Shown here piece after piece: positions 24,507 through 27,103 of a DNA stretch of 27,103 nt. Source of the DNA: SKLM01 sp964390305 (GTDB lineage: Bacteria; Chloroflexota; Anaerolineae; B4-G1). Below the pieces are notes generated by a model. That model had not been told where the DNA came from. It worked only from the letters and a program-made list of their open reading frames with translations, and searched no databases. The stretch covers positions 1 through 27,103 of the forward strand of contig CAYMHT010000030.1 in assembly GCA_964390305.1 (NCBI GenBank), in the 5' to 3' direction. Numbering within the stretch: the stretch's first letter is position 1; each line of letters starts with the position of its first letter. The translations under genes and the position numbers were made by a program.

Positions 24507-24534
24507 ATTCTACTCCAGGGCCCGTTGCTGGCAA
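24507..24534 (-). promoter_or_regulatory. Promoter of the esterase gene
   Basis: On the minus strand TTGCCA (24534-24529), 16-base spacer and TAGAAT (24512-24507). Transcription should begin about 24501-24500, at an in-frame ATG at 24500 and 60 bases ahead of the preferred start at 24440. Confidence 0.55.
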
Positions 24535-24572
24535 GAAGGGATCCGAAGCGGACAGACCTGACCGGGCCGCGT

Positions 24573-24601
24573 TTGGCAATCCTGCCGCTCTGTGCTACAC
24601 T
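24573..24601 (+). promoter_or_regulatory. Promoter of the 4Fe-4S protein/PdxA operon
   Basis: TTGGCA (24573-24578) and TACACT (24596-24601) with a 17-base spacer. It diverges from the esterase promoter, with about 38 bases between the two -35 elements. The leader to the ATG at 24652 is about 45 bases and contains GAAGGAG. Confidence 0.5.
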
Positions 24602-24651
24602 CGCTCGACGTGCAGCAAGCACTCAGATCCACCATCGAAGGAGTGAGACGC

Positions 24652-25734
24652 ATGTCAAACGATGTCTACGGAAAGCTGGCCAAGCGACTGGACGCCCTCC
24701 CCAACGGCTTCCCGGCCACTGCCAGCGGCGTGGAGCTCGAGCTTCTGGCGAAGCTGTTCACGCCGGAGGAGGCAGCGCTGGCGGCGACACTCCGGCTGAC
24801 GGAGGAGCCGGCTGACGTGATCGCGGAGCGGGCCGGCGTCGAAGCCGAGAAGGCTTACGACACACTGAAGGAGATGGCCCGCAGAGGGCTCATCCGTGCG
24901 GGCCGGGGCAGAGGCGAGCTTGTTTTCAGCCTGATGCCCTTCGTCGTCGGCTTCTACGAGGAGCAGCTGCCCCGCATGGACGCGGAGCTGGCCATGCTGG
25001 TAGAGCGGTACCTGCAGGAGACCCAGGGTGCGGGCATGACGACGAGCGCGCCCGCCCTTCACCGTGTCATCCCGGTGGAGGAGTCGATCCCCTTCGAACT
25101 GGAGATCTTCCCCTACGAACGGGCCTCGCAGCTACTCGAGAACGCCAAATCCTGGGGCGTGCGCGACTGCATCTGCCGGATCCAGCAGCGCCTGATCGGG
25201 AAGGGATGCGACCATCCCGTCGAGAGCTGCCTGGTCTTTGCGCCGGTCGAGGGCGCCTTCGATCACAGCGAGGTCGACCGGGCGATCAGCAAGGAGGAGG
25301 CGCTGCGTATCTTGCGCGAGGCGGAGGCGGCGGGCCTGGTGCACTCCACCGGCAACTACCGCGAGCCGCACTACTACATCTGCAACTGCTGCACGTGCTG
25401 CTGCGGCATCCTGCGCGGGGTGGCCGAGTTTGGCGTGCCGACCGCCGTCGCCAGGGCGGACTTCCAGGCGGTGGTCGACGCGGACACGTGCGCCGGCTGC
25501 CGCGACTGCGTGGACTGCTGCCAGTTCGCGGCGCTCTCCGTCCCCGGGGATACGTGTACGGTCGATCTGGCACGCTGCGTCGGCTGCGGCCTCTGCGCCA
25601 CGGTCTGCCCCACGGGGGCGCTCCACCTGGAGCGTCGGCCCGCTGGCGAGGTCCCCCCGCCGCCGAAGGACATCAAGGAATGGGGCATGGAGCGGGCCGA
25701 GCAGCGCGGCATCTCCCTAGCCGAGGTGCTGTAG
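24652..25734 (+). CDS. Cysteine-rich 4Fe-4S dicluster protein with an N-terminal winged-helix-like region
   Basis: Protein of 360 aa. Residues 25-95 look like a winged helix-turn-helix (LFTPEEAALAATLRL, then VEAEKAYDTLKEMARRGLI). A central domain has two cysteine groups: CIC plus C186 and C193 (RDCICRIQQ, GKGCDHPVESC), and a dense cluster ICNCCTCCCGI (243-253). The C-terminus carries a ferredoxin-type pair of 4Fe-4S motifs, CAGCRDCVDCC (280-290) and CVGCGLCATVCP (309-320). Proteins of this type are widespread in anaerobes and generally uncharacterised; an electron-transfer or redox-sensing role is plausible. The ATG at 24652 is preceded by GAAGGAG about 10 bases upstream; an in-frame ATG at 24592 overlaps the promoter. 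It is followed on the same strand by the PdxA-family gene after 81 bases. Confidence 0.85.
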   Translation: MSNDVYGKLAKRLDALPNGFPATASGVELELLAKLFTPEEAALAATLRLTEEPADVIAERAGVEAEKAYDTLKEMARRGLIRAGRGRGELVFSLMPFVVGFYEEQLPRMDAELAMLVERYLQETQGAGMTTSAPALHRVIPVEESIPFELEIFPYERASQLLENAKSWGVRDCICRIQQRLIGKGCDHPVESCLVFAPVEGAFDHSEVDRAISKEEALRILREAEAAGLVHSTGNYREPHYYICNCCTCCCGILRGVAEFGVPTAVARADFQAVVDADTCAGCRDCVDCCQFAALSVPGDTCTVDLARCVGCGLCATVCPTGALHLERRPAGEVPPPPKDIKEWGMERAEQRGISLAEVL

Positions 25735-25815
25735 GGGTGCGGGACGTGCTTGGAGCGAGCGTGCCGTGCGCCGTCGGCGGGCGGTGACCCAACTCTGGCG
25801 AGGAGCGACCATCGA

Positions 25816-26859
25816 ATGACCAGTCGCGAGCCAAATCGAGATCAGCGGGACTCAGCGACCGAACTGCCACTCGTGGCCGTCACGATGGGCGATCCGGCGG
25901 GCATCGGCCCGGAGGTGACCGTCAAGGCGGCGGCGCGAACCGACGTGCAGAGCTGCTGCCGGCTGCTGGCCGTCGGCGACGCGAGCATCCTCATCGCGGC
26001 CGTGGAGATGACGGATGCATCGCTGAACATCTACCCCGTCGGGGATGTTGCCGACGCGCGCTTCGGGCGCTCGACGCTCGACGTCCTGGACCTGGAAAAC
26101 GTAGAGGTGGCCGCGCTGGCCGGCGGCGAGGTATCGGCCGCCGCCGGGAAGGCGTCGGTCGCGTACGTGAAAAAGGCCGCGGAGTTGGCCCAGGAGGGGC
26201 GGGTGGACGCCATCGCCACGGGACCGATCAACAAGGCGGCGCTGCGGGCAGCGGGCATCCCCCACCTGGGGCACACGGAGTTGTTGGCCGCGCTGACCGG
26301 CGAGAAGCGGGTGACGACGATGTTGGCAACGCCCGGACTGCGGGTGGTGCACGTGACACGGCACGTGCCGCTGGCGGAGGTAGCCTGCCTGATCACGAAG
26401 AAGCGTGTGCTGGAGACTCTACGGCTCACAGACCGTGGGCTGAAGCAGATGGGAATCGCGGAGCCGAGGCTGGCGGTGGCGGCGCTCAACCCCCACGGAG
26501 GAGACAGGGGACTGGTGGGGCGAGAGGAGATCGAGCAGATCGGACCTGCCGTCGAGGAGGCCGTGCGAGAGGGCATCGACGCCCGGGGCCCGGTCCCCGC
26601 CGACTCGGTCTTCTTCCGGGCCCTTGAGGGGGCCTTCGACGCGGTCGTGGCCATGTACCACGATCAGGGGCACATCCCCATCAAGACGCACGACTTCGCA
26701 CACAGCGTGACCGTCACGCTGGGGCTGCCGATCGTGCGCACGTCCGTGGATCACGGCACGGCGTTCGAGATTGCCTGGCGGGGCGCGGCCGACGAGACGA
26801 GCATGGTGGAGGCGATCCGGCTGGCAAGCGAGCTGGCGACGAAGCGGCGGACGAGCTGA
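25816..26859 (+). CDS. pdxA: PdxA-family 4-phospho-hydroxyacid dehydrogenase
   Basis: Protein of 347 aa, usual for PdxA. VTMGDPAGIGPEV (22-34), TGPINKAALRAAG (135-147) and GHTELLAAL (152-160) are family signatures. Metal-binding histidines are expected at H183 (TRHVPL), H227 (NPHGGD) and H282 (YHDQGHIPIK). Classical PdxA oxidises 4-phosphohydroxy-threonine in pyridoxal phosphate synthesis with NAD+. The YHDQGHIP form of the last motif is closer to my recollection of PdxA2-type enzymes that act on D-threonate or D-erythronate 4-phosphate, but no DUF1537 kinase partner is visible. The ATG at 25816 has AGGAG 10 bases upstream; an earlier in-frame ATG at 25750 adds 22 unconserved residues. It is likely co-transcribed with the 4Fe-4S gene. 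Confidence 0.9.
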   Translation: MTSREPNRDQRDSATELPLVAVTMGDPAGIGPEVTVKAAARTDVQSCCRLLAVGDASILIAAVEMTDASLNIYPVGDVADARFGRSTLDVLDLENVEVAALAGGEVSAAAGKASVAYVKKAAELAQEGRVDAIATGPINKAALRAAGIPHLGHTELLAALTGEKRVTTMLATPGLRVVHVTRHVPLAEVACLITKKRVLETLRLTDRGLKQMGIAEPRLAVAALNPHGGDRGLVGREEIEQIGPAVEEAVREGIDARGPVPADSVFFRALEGAFDAVVAMYHDQGHIPIKTHDFAHSVTVTLGLPIVRTSVDHGTAFEIAWRGAADETSMVEAIRLASELATKRRTS

Positions 26860-26885
26860 CAGTCAGGCTGGTCAGGCGGCGGTGG

Positions 26886-26903
26886 CCGGGCCGAACGGCC
26901 CGG
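26886..26903 (+). terminator. Strong hairpin after the PdxA-family gene
   Basis: CCGGGCC and GGCCCGG form a perfect 7-bp GC stem with the loop GAAC, 27 bases after the stop codon. The run after it (AGCGTGGATTT) is only weakly T-rich, so it may be an intrinsic terminator of low efficiency. Confidence 0.5.
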
Positions 26904-26912
26904 AGCGTGGAT

Positions 26913-26941
26913 TTGCCCGCGGAGAGCTTGTGTGGTATAAA
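26913..26941 (+). promoter_or_regulatory. Promoter of the tRNA-Arg gene
   Basis: TTGCCC (26913-26918) and TATAAA (26936-26941) separated by 17 bases, with TGG before the -10 as in extended -10 promoters. Transcription would start about 26948, five bases ahead of the mature tRNA. Confidence 0.65.
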
Positions 26942-26952
26942 GGACGCTGCAT

Positions 26953-27025
26953 GCCCCCGTAGCTCAGATGGATAGAGCACCGGCCTCCGGAGCCGGGTGC
27001 CCGCGTTCGAGTCGCGGCGGGGGTA
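26953..27025 (+). tRNA. tRNA-Arg, anticodon CCG
   Basis: A complete 73-base cloverleaf. Acceptor stem GCCCCCG pairs with CGGGGGT (G1-U72 wobble), discriminator A. D arm is GCTC/GAGC. Anticodon stem CCGGC/GCCGG has loop CTCCGGA, giving anticodon CCG, which reads CGG arginine codons. T stem CCGCG/CGCGG has the loop TTCGAGT. The variable loop is 4 bases. CCA is not encoded (CTT follows). Confidence 0.95.
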
Positions 27026-27039
27026 CTTTAGAGAAGGGC

Positions 27040-27091
27040 GTGCTGGAGCTGCGGGCGGTCCCTCGCTTACGGGAGGAGAGAGCTCCAGCAC
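27040..27091. repeat. 11-bp perfect inverted repeat after the tRNA
   Basis: GTGCTGGAGCT (27040-27050) and AGCTCCAGCAC (27081-27091) are perfect inverted copies 30 bases apart. The spacer contains smaller pairing potential (CCCTC with GAGG). It starts 15 bases after the tRNA and ends 12 bases before the window edge. No T-run follows. It could be a terminator-like or leader RNA structure of a downstream gene outside the window. Confidence 0.5.
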
Positions 27092-27103
27092 CCCACCCCG
27101 CTT

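Overview
The window is a GC-rich bacterial scaffold with a 100-base run of N at 18824-18923, so it is a draft or metagenome assembly. Proline/threonine-rich (PT)n linkers on two exported proteins, the tightly packed gene order and the mix of ferredoxin-linked and molybdenum enzymes suggest an anaerobic or facultative Chloroflexota-like organism. No ribosomal or other phylogenetic marker is present, so this assignment is an inference.

Layout. (1) 56-1888 (+): a membrane protein with a two-TM channel-like N-terminus, two NAD-binding RCK/TrkA-N units and a C-terminal RyR domain. (2) 2080-2172 (+): the first 31 codons of an M55 (DppA-type) D-aminopeptidase with promoter and ribosome binding site intact, cut off just before the converging operon. 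(3) 2246-18671 (-): a run of twelve same-strand genes headed by an IclR-family regulator. In transcription order: IclR regulator, class I aminotransferase, molybdenum hydroxylase set A (large subunit, then a fused FAD/[2Fe-2S] protein), set B (FAD, [2Fe-2S] and large subunits), an XdhC-type maturation factor, indolepyruvate:ferredoxin oxidoreductase IorA and IorB, a fused ADP-forming acyl-CoA synthetase, and a HisC-like aminotransferase. (4) 18672-18948: divergent control region plus the assembly gap. (5) 18949-20765 (+): a PIG-L/LmbE-type deacetylase and a short Old Yellow Enzyme-type flavoprotein. (6) 20913-23345 (+): a lipoprotein-like soluble lytic transglycosylase with TPR-like repeats, facing (7) a secreted or membrane-anchored esterase at 23406-24440 (-). 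(8) 24652-26859 (+): a cysteine-rich 4Fe-4S protein and a PdxA-family dehydrogenase. (9) 26953-27025 (+): tRNA-Arg(CCG), followed by an inverted repeat at the window edge.

How the genes may work together. The four genes at the 3' end of the cluster form a textbook 2-oxoacid route. An aminotransferase makes an aryl-pyruvate. IorAB oxidatively decarboxylates it to an aryl-acetyl-CoA and reduces ferredoxin. The ADP-forming synthetase converts that thioester to the free acid and makes ATP. The unusual part is that this module sits in one co-directional, tightly spaced run with two complete molybdenum hydroxylases, their maturation factor, a second aminotransferase and an IclR regulator. A reasonable inference is one inducible pathway in which an amino-acid-derived aromatic or heteroaromatic compound (or an aldehyde by-product) is hydroxylated, transaminated and oxidised for energy. 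The substrate cannot be read from the sequence.
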